From assembly GCA_010093515.1 (NCBI GenBank), contig MU001672.1:830496-894495 (forward strand): a stretch of 64,000 nucleotides of DNA, in the 5' to 3' direction. The DNA is from Lineolata rhizophorae (Eukaryota; Ascomycota; Dothideomycetes; Lineolatales; Lineolataceae). Positions 33,671 through 46,027 of the stretch are shown one piece after another; the stretch's first letter is position 1, and every line of letters begins with the position of its first letter. The notes beneath the pieces are model-generated. The model saw only the letters and a program-made list of their open reading frames with translations. It ran no database searches and was not told the DNA's origin. Both the position numbers and the translations under genes were made by a program.

Positions 33671-34556
33671 TTTGTGGTGCTGAAAGACGCCACAAAGTGA
33701 GAAAATCTGGAGGGTTGGAGATGGACGGGCATGTATGATTATGCTGTCATCAGGATATCACTGTAATCGTAGCAATGAAGTATTCATATCCAAGTGCTTT
33801 TTTTCTAGGCTTCTGTGATCCATGCTTTTAGCCTGACTATCCACCTCATTCCTACGTTGGAATCTAGCAGATTTTGTAAAACCTCTATACATGCGAGGAT
33901 CTAATACGCAAATGTCGAGATGGCAGTAGCATCTGATGTCTGCACGCTTCTGTTAAGAATAGAATTGATTCCCGCATCGTTGGCAGGCAGAAATACCTCA
34001 TTTTAGCTCATCCAAAGTTAAGCTGTACTCGGGATCTCAGGATTCTACTGGATGCTCTAAATCACTTTAGTAGTACGAAAAATAACATGTGCATAAATAG
34101 TTGAAGCTATTTAAAATATCTTGATTGCTATACATCTATTTCGCTTTATATAGAGAGGGATGGGGATAGTAGTCAATAACTTCAAGGGCTCTAAACAATA
34201 AGTGAAGACATTTTAAAATAACTCTCAAAGTACCTTTGTTCTCCCAGTCGCATCTCATAAACACAGTTATACTTATGAAATCGGAGGTCGTTTTCACCAA
34301 TTCACGCCTCACGTGGGACGAGAGGAAAACCAATTGTAGCACCCTCATCGACTCTACGGCGGTGGCTGTGCACTGCGGCTTAGCACTCGACTCCAGCTGA
34401 AATAACCACTCCACCGTCCACTCCGCTCAATCTATCTCGCCCGCCGCCCTATCCGCTCTCCATTCTCGCAGATTCCTCAATCAATCATGTTAAAATAATT
34501 TCTCAGTGACTGACTCGCCCTTCCCCGGCCACCTACTATACCCACCGCGCCACAGC
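33671..34556. other. AT-rich intergenic region
   Basis: About 0.9 kb, clearly AT-richer than the surrounding genes (especially 34020-34200). A repeat degraded by C-to-T mutation could explain this, but no element ends or coding remnant are visible. Confidence 0.45.
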
Positions 34557-36253
34557 ATGTCGGACCCTCTCTCCGTGGCCGCCGCCGCAGTCCAGCTCCT
34601 CGACGTGCTGGCCCGGCTGACCAAATCGGCCTACGCATTCATCGCCGCGCTCGTCGCCGCTTCGGCCGAGCTGCGCGCCCTGCAGCGCGACCTTGCCCGG
34701 CTGGGCCATCTGCAGAAGGCGGTTAGGGAGACGATGTGCAGGGTCGAGACGAGGCTCGCGAAGCAGCCGCAGGGCCGTAGTAGGGCCAAGGCTGGCATTG
34801 ACGAAGACACAGACACATTGCGGCATATGCGGGATGACTTGGAAGCGTGCAAAGACGATCTGGGGAGAATAGAACATGTGTTGAGCAAACCTTATGATGG
34901 GACTAGGTCGGTTTTCAATCGGTTCGGGAAGAGGGTCAAATTCGTCTTTGACGAGAAGGAGGTCCAGCGACTGTCGAGTCGCATCCGCAGTCACTTATCT
35001 ACACTGAGCCTATGGCTATCACTCATTGGACGGTATGTCTGCTCTTATACATATAAATTTACTCCTTGCATTGTCAAAGTTAGGCTAGCGTTCGGTTATA
35101 CTACTAGCGCAAGTACGTACTAACCTTCGCTCTAGGCAAAACGATCTTATAGTGGTTGAGCGCCTAGATGAAGTCGGAAAGACACTGAAAGGGCTCAAGA
35201 GTGACTCGGCGACAAGCCAAAACCACGCCGACCTCCAGGATCATATTCTAAACTTGAGTTCGAGCGTGGCACTTTTGAATCAACAATGCAACCACCTCCA
35301 AGCTAGCCTCTCAGTTGCAGCAATCGCCCCGCAAAAGCACTTACCAGAAATAGTCAGCCCTAAGATGCTCGAATTACCGATAACGCCTGAATGCTCGGTA
35401 GCAAGTTCCTTGAGCATGGCAGATGCTGCTTCCTTGATAGCTGCATGTGGAATTCTGCATCCCGTCCTTACAAGGGCGGTCAACTGGCTCTCGGGAGGCA
35501 GGCGATCTGAACTCTCAAATGAAAGTGCACAATGGATCCTGCGAGAGTTCGAAGCTCTGTTTGCGGCTGCGTGCAACAGAGCAAGGATAGCATTTGTCGG
35601 CCTAGGGATGCAGGAAATGCGGCTGCCGAATGCCTCGTTTGAACGTGGGCATCGAGTAATCTCACTAAAGAGGGATGTCATCAATAAGGGATTGACCAAC
35701 GGATTAGGAGGACGTTTTCGTTGCAATGCACGCTATTCATGGGCTCCTGGCGACCTCGATTGGAACCTGCGTGGAACACACAACTCAGCCACATGGCCTT
35801 GGGGCCCGGATGATTACGGTAAAGTCGACATGGTGTTTGTTCCAAAGGATCCAGGCATATTTCCAGGCATCACAGCCGCGTTCGTCCGGTCAGATAGTGA
35901 AAATCCGGTGGTGATTTCGTCGTTGGCAATGTATAACGTTCTTGCAACGGATGCGGAGATCTTGGATGCGGTAGAGACAGGCGACGTCAAACGAACGCTG
36001 GGATTGATTCGAGAAGGACGAGGCTCTGCCGGAGATAGAGATGCGAAAGGGAGATCATTACTCTCGGTATGTGTTAACCTGCTTCTAAGAGCGGCAATGT
36101 CAAGGATATGATCCTAACACCTGAGTTCAGATCGCGAAAGAAAGGGGTGACTGGAACATGTACCAACTGCTGATCATGAAGGGAGCAACTCCTCTCCATG
36201 ACCTGCCAGAATGTATGAGTGAGGTCCTCGAGTTGCCCCAACCTACGGCGTAG
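34557..36253 (+). CDS. STAND-type N-terminal domain protein with short ankyrin-like tail, no NTPase domain
   Basis: Three exons, 34557-35032, 35136-36066 and 36131-36253, give about 509 residues. The N-terminus MSDPLSVAAAAVQLLDVLAR with AAVASAELRALQRDL-type helices follows the pattern of the fungal N-terminal domain placed in front of NACHT/NB-ARC proteins (PigL_N/Helo-like). A helical region and coiled coil follow (DLQDHILNLSSSVALLNQQC). A middle domain of unknown type has ILREFEALFAAACNRARIAF and YSWAPGDLDWNLRGTHNSAT. The C-terminus has an ankyrin-like pair: DAEILDAVETGDVKRTLGLI and GRSLLSIAKERGDWNMYQLL. No P-loop is visible. Such proteins are often tied to fungal allorecognition or immunity-like pathways, but here that is inference. 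Without splicing the second exon ends after SRI. Confidence 0.72.
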
Positions 36254-36294
36254 CAAAAAGGGTGATGGACAGCTAGCCCTAGACTCAGATTCGT

Positions 36295-36356
36295 CACCTG
36301 CCGGTGAAGATTCGAACCCCTAGTGCTCCTAACACTAGGTATCCGCCAGAGCTATG
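36295..36356 (-). other. tRNA-like fragment (degenerate)
   Basis: On the minus strand there is an A-box-like TAGCTCTGGCGG, a perfect anticodon-like arm (TAGTG stem, loop TTAGGAG, CACTA; anticodon would be AGG) and a B-box-like GGTTCGAATC. The acceptor and D stems do not pair and the variable region is missing, so it is not a functional tRNA. It may be a tRNA-derived relic or chance. Confidence 0.3.
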
Positions 36357-38365
36357 AACAGAAGGAAAATGAAAATGAAAATGAATCATGTTCCTGTTTG
36401 TACAGGTTCGAAGACTACCCCGGTGGAATGCACTTTGTTGTTAGCCTTACCTTTTCCGCCTGCCTCTGGTCTCTTCTATGACTCACCTCCTACTCAGTCA
36501 TCGCCACTGGTACTCCAACAGCTGCGCCTGCGCTATTACTTCGCCTGTCCTGTTAATACCTTCATCCAGCATGCCCTGCTTTTGACTCCTATTTGGAATG
36601 TCATAATTTGTTGAGGTCGCCGGCAGTCATCTGTTTGGCCGGCGCGGTGGTCGCAGCGACTGCAGCCGACTGCAGCAAACTTGCGGCAGTGCACAGGCTC
36701 GAAGCCCTGTCCCACTGATGGCTTTCACATGTACGGGCAGGGCGACGGATCTCCATCGTAGTGCCGGCCATGCAAACCGAAACGCGAGTCGAGCGTCCTA
36801 GAAAAGCCGAGAGACCAACGCGCAGACCAGCTGAGCTGGCACAGTCCGCAAGCCCGGGTCTCCATAAGCGCTACCTGAATCGACGGGCGTGTGCAGCAGC
36901 ATTGCTGTCATTGCGCAGGGTCCCGCACGACCTGGCCTTATCGCGGCCGGCGCGGCTGGCAAATCGAAACTCTCGCCCGGGGTAAGAGTCATAGCGGGCG
37001 GAAACGGGTTTCCTCGAATCCGGAGTCTGGTGCGAGAAAGCGCGGGCGAAGTTTTTGGGTGAATCTGCGACGGTGGGGGTACGAACGGGTGTGTATTGCG
37101 CTGGCCGTGGAGGGTCGCCGGGTCGATCACGCCCCGTTGCCGCCTTTTGAAAGGGAGGTTTCCACTTTGCCTCCCGGAGTTACGAATACACATCCACGGA
37201 CAGAGGTAAATTCGCCGCCAGGCGAGGCCAAAGTTGAAGAAACTACCCAATCGGTCGAGACAATAGCCGGGCCTCCACGTGATAGGCTAACGACGACGGG
37301 GGACCAGGTACATACGTAGTATGAGTCAACCGTCAAGCCACCGCCGCCGTCGGCAGGGGGCTCAGCCACGATCGAACCGCTGATCCCGAAGCGCAAGGCA
37401 ACTGCGGCGCTGCGCACACTCGGCCCACGCGCGGTCGCCGGCAAGGCTATCCCAAGTCTTAATTCGACGTCAACGCGACCCACGCGGCCCACGCGCGTAG
37501 TCAGGTCACAGCTAGAGCAATTCCAGCTGGATGGGTGCGGCTGGGAACCCCCTCGGCCCGCGTGTCGCGAAGCGCACACACGAGTAATGTGCGAAAATCG
37601 AAAAGGGGGGCCCGTCGACCGGGCGCACCGAGGCGGGTTCCTCTTTCAAACGCGGCAACCAAAAGGAAGGGCCAATACCTGCTCCCCCCCTTTTAGGGAT
37701 GACGGCCTCTGCGTCGCAAAAGACTCCCGGGCCGCGGCATGTGAGCTCTCATTCGCGGATAGATGGAAAAGGCTGATACTTGCCCTTCTCACCGACTCTC
37801 CAGCCTTGTTTTTCCGTCCCAGATTAGAATGGCTCTGTATCGCGGGAGGAAGCACGTTGAGCTGGCAGATGGCAGACCCTGCAATGCGAATGGGGCCGGA
37901 GCACCTGGAGGATTCGTACTCAACAGTACTTCCCCACTTCGACATTTGCAAGGCCTTGACCGACTGATAGTCAAATAGTTGGGATGGGGAAGGCGGAGGA
38001 GGTTCCGAGGCCAATGAGCGCGGCGGGGAGGGCGATTTTTGTTTGTGCGCGCCGCCGCAAGATGGCGATGGCTGGCTTGGACGACCCGCTCGAGACCACC
38101 AGGAGCGCGCGGTGGCTGGTCCCGCTGGCGACGCTGGGCCGCTGGTCCCGGCCGGGAGGCCCATTTAGCCAATTGTGGACTGGCCCGTCTGCTGCAGCGG
38201 CTCGGCGGGCGGTGGTGGGCATGCACGACCGATCGCCCATCCCTGCTCCGCGTGCGCTGGCCACGGCTGCCGTCGAATCAGGCCGGCGCGCCATGCATGC
38301 GACGCGCACTCGTTCCCAGAATCACCTGCAAACAGCGACGGCCTAGGCGAATTGCTGGCGCTCGC

Positions 38366-38393
38366 GCGCTGCGCTGCGCTGCGCTGCGCTGCG
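38366..38393. repeat. GCGCT pentamer microsatellite
   Basis: Five and a half copies of GCGCT in the gene-free stretch. Confidence 0.85.
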
Positions 38394-40580
38394 GAGCGGT
38401 AAAGGAGAAGCAGCGCTGCGGCCGGGCATGAGCCAACCGCAACGCCTTGAGACGTCGGCCGAAGAAAATTTTTCCTGCCTGCGGAGATTGGCCTTTGGAA
38501 TTTGCCGTTTACGAGGAGACAGCCGGTGCCGCGTTCTGCCCGCAATCGCTTTGCGGCTCTTGCGAGGAGGCCGGGGTATCCCCAAGAAGCCTCCCGCCGC
38601 CGCCAACGGAGGGATTGGTGCTCCGCGCTCCGTGCGACGCCAACCCTGTCGTGGTACGTACCGTGGCACGCGTAGAAATAATCCCGTGCTCGCGACTACG
38701 CCGAAACGGGGCCGGTGGTGCTCTGGCAGAAAAGCCACCGAGGCCCGGAATCCTGGACGCCGTGGGCGGGACGGTTCACGATTCTCGCAGCGTGCGTCCG
38801 GCCCGGCGTGCGCAGACTGCTGCAAGGCTAGGGCGATCCTGGGCCATCCGCACCACGATGATGCGCTGGCAGTCCAAGGCGAGCGCTCGCTAGGCAACAA
38901 GGCGCGGTCAAGTAATAATATCGTCCCCGGCGGGGCCTCCAGAGGGAGAAAACTGCCCTAGGGAACGTCCGGCCGACACCCGCATCATCGGCTCGCTGCA
39001 AAAAGTCGAGCAGCGCACAGCCTTAGTGCGAATGTGATGCAGATGGGCTCAAAGCCCATTCGACTTCGCCAGCCCGACCGATGCTAGCGACTCGTTAGTG
39101 GTGCGAGGCTGCCGGGGTCTGGGTTGCTGATTCGCATTGACGATTGCCTTGGGCAGGCTCGCACGGTCGCGCAACGCTGGCAGCGGAACCACACTGCCCG
39201 GGTGCAGTAGCCAGAATTTTCATGTCGCATCGTGCAGGCGACGACGGAGCGAGACAATGTCTACAGGATATTGATCCGGTCACTCTTGTGCGGGCGCGCT
39301 TCGCAACATCGAGGCGCGTCCCACGGAGGCGGAGGGCCTTGTGATGACGAGATGCAGTCCGCGCACGTCAGCATCGTAATGCGCTGCCCGGAATACGCGA
39401 AAAGCGCGTTGTGGTGACTCCGCGAGGAAAATATAGGACACAAGCGCAGCGCGAGTACGCACCACCACCACCACCATCACAAGCCTGCGAGGGCAACGGG
39501 TCGGGATCCCATCATGTAGGCGTATCCATGAGCGCGGGACGGCAAGACATGCGGATTGCGGAAAGCGGGCCATGGACCAACGACCGTCCAGCAGGATGCG
39601 GTGTGGCGTCGGGCGCTGACCCCTGGCGATATAACGACGGGCAGGTGGTGGCCCGCTCTCCCTTTGTTTCTGCATTGACGCAACAAAACTGATACGCCCG
39701 TTTGTGGGCGCACAATCAGAGAATTTCGCTTGATTGTTGCGGCTGCCGCCAAGGCCGGGGGGCACCCTTCGAGCGACCCGACCGGCATCACAAGGCGGGC
39801 CCGGGCGGGCGACTGGCAGACTTCAGATGGACGGGCTGCGAGACGAGACGACAGAGGGAGGCGGAGCCACGGAGAGGAGTAGTCATCTTTCGTCCATGGC
39901 GCCGGGCGGAGCCAAATAGAAGCGACCAGCGGGCGGTGGAAGTGACTGCTCGGCGGGCGCGACCGGGGGTGGCGGGCGACTCATTCACGCAGGGAGCGCG
40001 GCAGCGACGCAATTACGCAGCACTGGCCGCCTGGTGCCGCCGAGCCCGGCCCCTTGCCACGGGGGCGCGGGCCTTGGCCTAGCGACCAGGGGTCCCGCAC
40101 CCCTAGAGGCATGCGCTTGTACCGGCAGTCCCGCGCTCGGCCGCCGTCGGGCTGCTACTTAACCCAACCCCCTCGCCTTCCTTCGCGCGCGCGCTGCTCG
40201 TGAGAGTTCACTCCATATCATCACCATTCCATACCACGTTCATTACAACGCGATTTTCGGGGCCCAGCTACGAGTCCCGCCACGTTTTCCTACAGAAGAA
40301 TTAGACGAGCGACCAATGTTTGGCTTCACGGGCTATTTTTCCCCCTCCTTCTCCGCCAGATTCCCCGAACCTCCTTCAAACGCCCCCGACGCCCCGCAAC
40401 GAGCGCGCGACCGCTTTCACTATTTGCGGTGACGGGCGTGCGCGGGCCCAGAACAACGCAATCACCCTTCCTCTTTCACCTCTTTCTCTTCCTTGCCCTC
40501 CAACTATAAATCTTCCTCCACAGCAAACCTGGCACCCGCCAAAAAACAAAGAACGCAAAACAACGGAGTAATCGCCCGCC

Positions 40581-41783
40581 ATGTATCCGCCGCCACCGCA
40601 CCCTTCCTACGCGATGCCTCCGGACTACCCGGGCTACGGGACCTATCGCCCGACTCCGCCGTTGTCTCCATCGCCTGGGGCGTACGGCTACTACTCTCCC
40701 CGCCACTCCGCCTACACCGCGACGCCGTCGCCTCGCGCGTCTCCGCGTGCCAGCGGACACGGACACGCGCGCCACGCGAGCCAGGATCCCTCTGCCTTCT
40801 ACTCTTCGCCTCGCGCGGGTGCAGACTTCTACCGGCAGTACTCCGCGTACAGCACGCCGCCGCCGCCACGCGAATACGTAAGTCCTACTGATCGCTTTCA
40901 TAGCTATCGCGGCTTCACGCCCGCCGACGGCATGCGCAGCAGCTACAAGCGCCGCTCCTACGGCGATGGCAAGCGGAGATCCTCGCGTTCGCAGCACATC
41001 TATAATGTGGTTGTCGACGACGACGGCTACCGTTACTACGATTACTACGAGCCGCCTCCGCCTTACGACGGCGTTCGTCACACTTGGAGGGAAGCTGATT
41101 TCCATGACTACGATCAGGTCCCAGTCTACGAGCCTGACCAGACGCCGCGCACGCGCCCTCGCCGAGCCTCGCACTCCGCTCCTCGCCCCGAGCGGCCCAT
41201 GCCCAAGCCCAGGCCGGCGGCGACCAAGCCGGCCCGGAAGGCAACCGAGGATGACGCGCGCAAGGCCAACATCCCTCCAGGCTACAACTACAAGAACTGG
41301 GACCCCACTGAAGAGCCAATCAAGCTTCTCGGTAGCGTCTTCGACGCCAACTCGCTCGGCAAGTGGGTCTATGACTGGACCGTCTTCCGTTACCAGGCCA
41401 GAACGCCCATGGCGGACATGGCTGGCGAGCTCTGGCTCCTGCTCATCCAGCTCGCGAGCAAGACGAAGCGTGCAGAGGAGACCATGTCCAAGATCCGCAA
41501 ACTTGAGAACAGGGACTTGGTGGAGGAGTTCCTCGACAGCGGAGACCGGATTTGGACCAAGTTTATGAAGGTTTTGCGGAGGTGCGAGGAGAACATGTTG
41601 AAGGCCCAGAAGCGCGAGAAGCGGACCGGAATGGGCGAGGAGAGCGGTGTTGCCTTTGTCGACACCATTTTTGGGCGCGACTACGAATTGGAGAACACTG
41701 AGAAGTTGATGTCCAACATGCGCCTTTGGGTGCTGCGCTTTGACGCGAACTGCGAGGAGATTGTCCAGAATCCTTCTGCCTAG
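40581..41783 (+). CDS. Conserved fungal protein, 'vegetative cell wall protein gp1'-type
   Basis: Single exon, 400 residues. The first half is Pro/Tyr/Ser-rich and disordered (MYPPPPHPSYAMPPDYPGYG; repeated SPR and PPPP). A basic patch follows (SSYKRRSYGDGKRRSS), then a Tyr/Asp-rich stretch. The second half is a conserved helical domain: IPPGYNYKNWDPTEEPIKLL, GSVFDANSLGKWVYDWTVFR, MADMAGELWLLLIQLASKTK, ending MRLWVLRFDANCEEIVQNPS. I recognise this domain from many Sordariomycete proteins automatically named after a cell-wall protein because of the proline-rich half. That name is not evidence of a wall location: there is no signal peptide. Function is unknown. Long gene-free regions on both sides suggest complex regulation or a long leader. 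Confidence 0.75.
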   Translation: MYPPPPHPSYAMPPDYPGYGTYRPTPPLSPSPGAYGYYSPRHSAYTATPSPRASPRASGHGHARHASQDPSAFYSSPRAGADFYRQYSAYSTPPPPREYVSPTDRFHSYRGFTPADGMRSSYKRRSYGDGKRRSSRSQHIYNVVVDDDGYRYYDYYEPPPPYDGVRHTWREADFHDYDQVPVYEPDQTPRTRPRRASHSAPRPERPMPKPRPAATKPARKATEDDARKANIPPGYNYKNWDPTEEPIKLLGSVFDANSLGKWVYDWTVFRYQARTPMADMAGELWLLLIQLASKTKRAEETMSKIRKLENRDLVEEFLDSGDRIWTKFMKVLRRCEENMLKAQKREKRTGMGEESGVAFVDTIFGRDYELENTEKLMSNMRLWVLRFDANCEEIVQNPSA

Positions 41784-44700
41784 AATTTGGGTTTAGACGG
41801 CGGTTGGGAGTTTTACTTGCACGAAACTCTTTCCATTGGTTTCTTTGGACTGCCCTAACTCATACCCATCTCTTTTACACTACATTCTGCGGTTTATGAT
41901 ACCACTTGCTGCTGTCTATTTTCTAATTTCCTTTTTTTTTTTCAACCCTCAAAATCTTCCCATTTTCTCCTGGCGGGAGAACCAGGCTGTACTACTACAA
42001 TCATGGGGTTGGAGCATCTGCATCTGGTTCGGTGGTTATTTCAGTTTCTTATGGATATTGGGGCTTTGCATTGCACTGTATGCGTGGGAATGGGTCTGCG
42101 GACGGTCTGGAAAAAGTTCTTTGGATACCAATACTCTTCCACTGCAGGTGTTTTCTTTTTGCTTGCTGCTGGTCCGGTCGGGTTACCCATGCCTTTGCCA
42201 CATGTTTACTTAGAGCGAAATATAATCATGTTAGCACACAAAGTCATTAGCCTAGAATGACTCCGACGTGATGACTCTAGAAGCGACTTCAGCCTTGCGC
42301 TTGGTATACGTCCATTCCTCCATCCACGCGTGGGATATCCATCATCATCGATCCACATCCAACCATTCTGAATCATGCCCTTTCAGCCTCCCGGGTTGTC
42401 CCAGACATGGCGCTTCCCAAGACACCACATTTCCAGAATGCGACAGCAAGGACAACCCCGCTTCTGCGTTGGGCCCATTCGTCACGACCCCACCACACCC
42501 TCACGGCGGGCACGCAGCGCTTGAGCAGTGACTACATTGGCTGACCAGATTCTGAATCCCCCTCCCCCGGCGGCGGCGCAGCGGGCAACGGCGCCAGCGA
42601 ATCCTGCAGGCGCTTGATGGGCCGCCTCAGCCTTACTGCAGGCCGGGCGGGAGTGCCGCTGCCACTTGCTCGGCTGACACATAGCTGCATGGAAGCAGCC
42701 GTAGAACCGGCGCCCAAAAGGGTGTGTCGACGCTGGCCGAATCACATCCCACCGCCGGTTCTGGGCTCGGCGGTGCTCGGTCAGCACTCTACTACGTATG
42801 CAACGGAGACGCATGCACTGCTGTGCTATGCCGAATCAAAGTGCTGCCATTTTTGGTCTTGGTTGCGCCACCGCGCCCGTACCACTCAGGCAAGGTCATT
42901 CCTGTGATTAGTAGCATGCGTACAGTACTTGCGGAAGTGCCAAAAAAGAGATTGATCATGTTTCTGTAATGTCGATGCGACTTTTCTTTCTTTAAAAAAA
43001 GAAACTTCATTTGTCGAGTTTCGCAAATCCCACTCCCTCTGCCGTTTTGGCCGTTTGCGATCGTCTCTCACGGTCCACGCACACGCGCACACACACCCCC
43101 TTGATCCCACGCAGTCCTTGCAGATTCCCAAACACAGCCTCTCCAAATTTTTTCTCTTGGGCTCTTGCGCGCCGGCCTGCCAGACGCGACTAGGAACTCT
43201 TGTGCTACTCCGACGAAACGGACGAAGGCATCACTATGGATATTGCCGCACACCCTCCCGGCCCTCCGTCGGGGTCCGGCCTCCGGATTTGAAATTTGCC
43301 ATAGGCCCACCACATCTTGGGCAGAGATAGTGCAAGGGGGGGGGGCTAAAAGAGAGGCCGCGGAGCAGACCGTGTGGGTCGGCGACGAGACTCAATCAAT
43401 CAATCTGAACGGCCGCCGGGCAGGCTGTGCTTTTTCCACTGCCAGGCCACCTTCCCAAGGGACGCACGGCGGCATGCCGTGCACCGCAGTCCACCCGAGG
43501 AAGCCAGCCACCCTCCACCGCCTAGCGCGGAAAAAGGCCCGGCCAAGAGGAATGTCCAACCCCACCTGTTCGTCCGGCCCCCGTGCGAGCCACATGCCCT
43601 CCCTTCCTCCCTCTCCTCCTCCCGCCCTTCACCACCAGCGCTGCGGATCACGTTTCGCTTGCAGAAAGGCCGGCGCATATCGCTCGCCGGATGGCCATTC
43701 CACAGGGGGAAACGTCACGGAGAAACGCGAATGGGGGAGACGAGGGGGGCCTCCTTTCTTTTTTTCTTTTTTAGGCTTCGCATTGTCCCACGCATTCCAA
43801 CCACCTTCCTCCGGCCCGTCACAGGCGCGTGCCCCCTCTCGTTCGGCGCCCTCCGATCGCAATCAATGTGACCAGCACGAGGACGGGAGTGCCGGGGTCA
43901 CGGGCCCGAGGGCCGCGACGACAATTCCTTGATTGAGGCGCCTCTCGATCGCGCTGTCTTCTCCTACCAAGGTAAGATCGCACGCGGGAGACGACGTGCG
44001 TGTCGCACACGGCATCCCACTTTCCTATTTTCTTTTCCCCAGCCATCCCATTTCCCGTCACATCCAGCTGTGTTCTCGCGCCCGCGGACGGCCGAGAATG
44101 CGAGGAGACGACAATGTCCACACACCCACTCGATCCAGCGGAGCACGCTTGGCCCGGCGCGCACCCAAACAGCCTAGAGAGACGGATCGATGCGCGGGAC
44201 GGGATCCATGGAACATGGAGCGCGCACCCGGTGCATCCGCAGGGAAGACGGACTGGGCGCGCGAGAATATGGCGTTTGAAACGAAACAGCCGGCCAATCA
44301 GCGGGCCGCGTTCTCGCGCCCGGCCTGGCGGCACGGCGCAGCGGGCTCGCACCACGCACGCCGCCCGCAGCCCGCACTTCCCGCCCTTGGAGCCCGGCGA
44401 ACAAGGAGCGGAAAGGGGAAAGGGGAAAACCCGAGCAAGAGCGACCTTTTTCGTGCCAAACAATCGTGCCATTGTCGTTTTTGCGCGGGGGCGGGCGGGG
44501 CGCCATTCGCGTTCCAGCCACCGCGGCCGTCGGCAGCGCGGTGGTGGGTGGGCCGTGGGCGGCTGGGTCGCCCTCCCCCACCCATTTTTTCTGCTGTTGT
44601 GTGCGCTCGTCAAGGTTCTCGCCGCCCGCGCTCCCGCCTTCGGTGCCGCTCTCCGGCTGGGCCATGAAATGTCTCTGCCCTCCCTCCCAGCTCCGCGGTC

Positions 44701-45661
44701 CCGTGCGCAGCGCCGCGGGCGCTACGGAGAAGCGCCGCGCAGGGTCCTTCCATGCACACGGCTAGACCCGTGGAGAAGAGACGGCGACGCAGGGCGGTCG
44801 GGTTGGTAGAGTCTCATTCTTGGGTGTTTCGGCAGGGCTCAAGGCATTCACGGCGACTTGGTCACGCGGGGAGCTGGGCTTCCGGATGCGATCGATCTGT
44901 CAGTCAGCAATCGTAAGTGGTACGACGCGCAACGGATAGGTACATCCTCAACGTACGCACCCGCCAATCTTTCATGTATGTCCGACTATCATGTAACCAT
45001 CCGTAGGTCGGGCGTAATGATAGCGCAAAGAGTACACTTTTGTAGCCATGCGTGCCGCATCACGCGCATCAGACGCCATGATCGAGAAGAGCGCCAGGCC
45101 TGCTGCTTCCTGTTGAGTTAAAGATGTTCAATGCTCAGTTGCGGGCCCCCGCCGTGACCCCGCACCGCCGGCCGCCGATCTGCCGCCAGGCCGCGCTTTA
45201 AGCAGTGACGTCGTCGCAATGCGATCCGAGAATGCGGCGCAGGATTGGCAGGCACTAGCGAAACGCAGAACGGCCAGCATACCGGGAGGCATACCGTACC
45301 TTAGTCCTCCCACTACTGTAGCCACGGAGGTTGCAGAAACGGTCGCGAGGCGCTTAAGCGCCCGTGCATGGTAGGATCTCACCCGCTCCGCCTGACTGGC
45401 CGGATCACTCTTCGCACTTACTTACAGCGTCGGCTGGCGTCTGCCGGTCTATCACGGAAACTAAGTTGTGCCGCATCTGCAGAAGCACTTGGGAGCAGCA
45501 GCGTGGTTTTAGGCGGGAATTAGGTACATTATCGCCAAGCCGCGGGTGGAAGCGCCGGGGCTTGTAGAAAGGCGTTCGGTCTCCATTCCCTCCCCTAGGC
45601 GTCGAATTGTCCCGCCGGAACGCCAGCAACGAGCTGAGCGACGCGCAAATCGGCGCGCATC
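41784..45661. other. 3.9-kb gene-free stretch
   Basis: Starts with the T-rich 3' flank of the gp1-type gene. Frames at 43165-43932, 43819-44613 and 43933-44809 overlap on both strands, are low-complexity and match nothing. The C/T-rich patches near 43570-43620 and 44020-44040 could be leader DNA. No gene is called. Confidence 0.5.
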
Positions 45662-46027
45662 TTAGATATATCGAAACATATTGTCCCTAACGCCGCGCTT
45701 CATCGAAACGGCCTTCCCGCCCTCCAGCTCCCTGCCAGCCTCCCCGCCATCGCCAGCCCGCCCTTCCATCTTCATCCGCACCTCCTCGTCCATTTCGGCC
45801 ATCGTCTTCGTCTTGTTCCTTCCGGGCTTTTCGGGCGAAGAACTGGCATCCTGCTGTGACTTTTCGCCCTCGTTCTCGGCTTTGTCCTTTGCACGTGACG
45901 TGGAGGTGGACAGGAGGCGGTGTTTAGGGGACGCGTTGTGGACGCATTGCGGGAGCGGGCGGGATGGAAATTTGGGCGTGAAGCTCTCGACCTTGAAATA
46001 TGATCGGGGTAATCGATTCGATATCAT
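45662..46027 (-). CDS. Small mitochondrial-type protein, fungal-conserved, function unknown
   Basis: 121 residues from the ATG at 46027. The start MISNRLPRSYFKVESFTPKF, with Arg, Lys and Ser but no early acidic cluster, followed by HRLLSTSTSRAKD, is a typical cleavable mitochondrial presequence. The mature part is hydrophilic and charged (KPGRNKTKTMAEMDEEVRMK) and ends with a conserved-looking EGGKAVSMKRGVRDNMFRYI. I have seen this ending in small ascomycete proteins of unknown function, but cannot name a family. The frame upstream of the ATG is open but has no other ATG. Confidence 0.55.
   Translation of the reverse strand: MISNRLPRSYFKVESFTPKFPSRPLPQCVHNASPKHRLLSTSTSRAKDKAENEGEKSQQDASSSPEKPGRNKTKTMAEMDEEVRMKMEGRAGDGGEAGRELEGGKAVSMKRGVRDNMFRYI

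Larger units (their letters stand above)
36254..40580. other. 4.3-kb gene-free stretch
   Basis: Open frames here are numerous because the DNA is GC-rich, but they are low-complexity, overlap on both strands and match no family. The first part holds the tRNA-like fragment listed separately. The last 400 bases (40180-40580) are C/T-rich and look like the leader of the following gene. Promoter, leader or non-coding transcript are the likely contents. Confidence 0.5.

Noticed and set aside
43165-44809. Overlapping frames of 190-270 codons on both strands
   Set aside because: Low-complexity, mutually overlapping, no motif, no splice structure that improves them.
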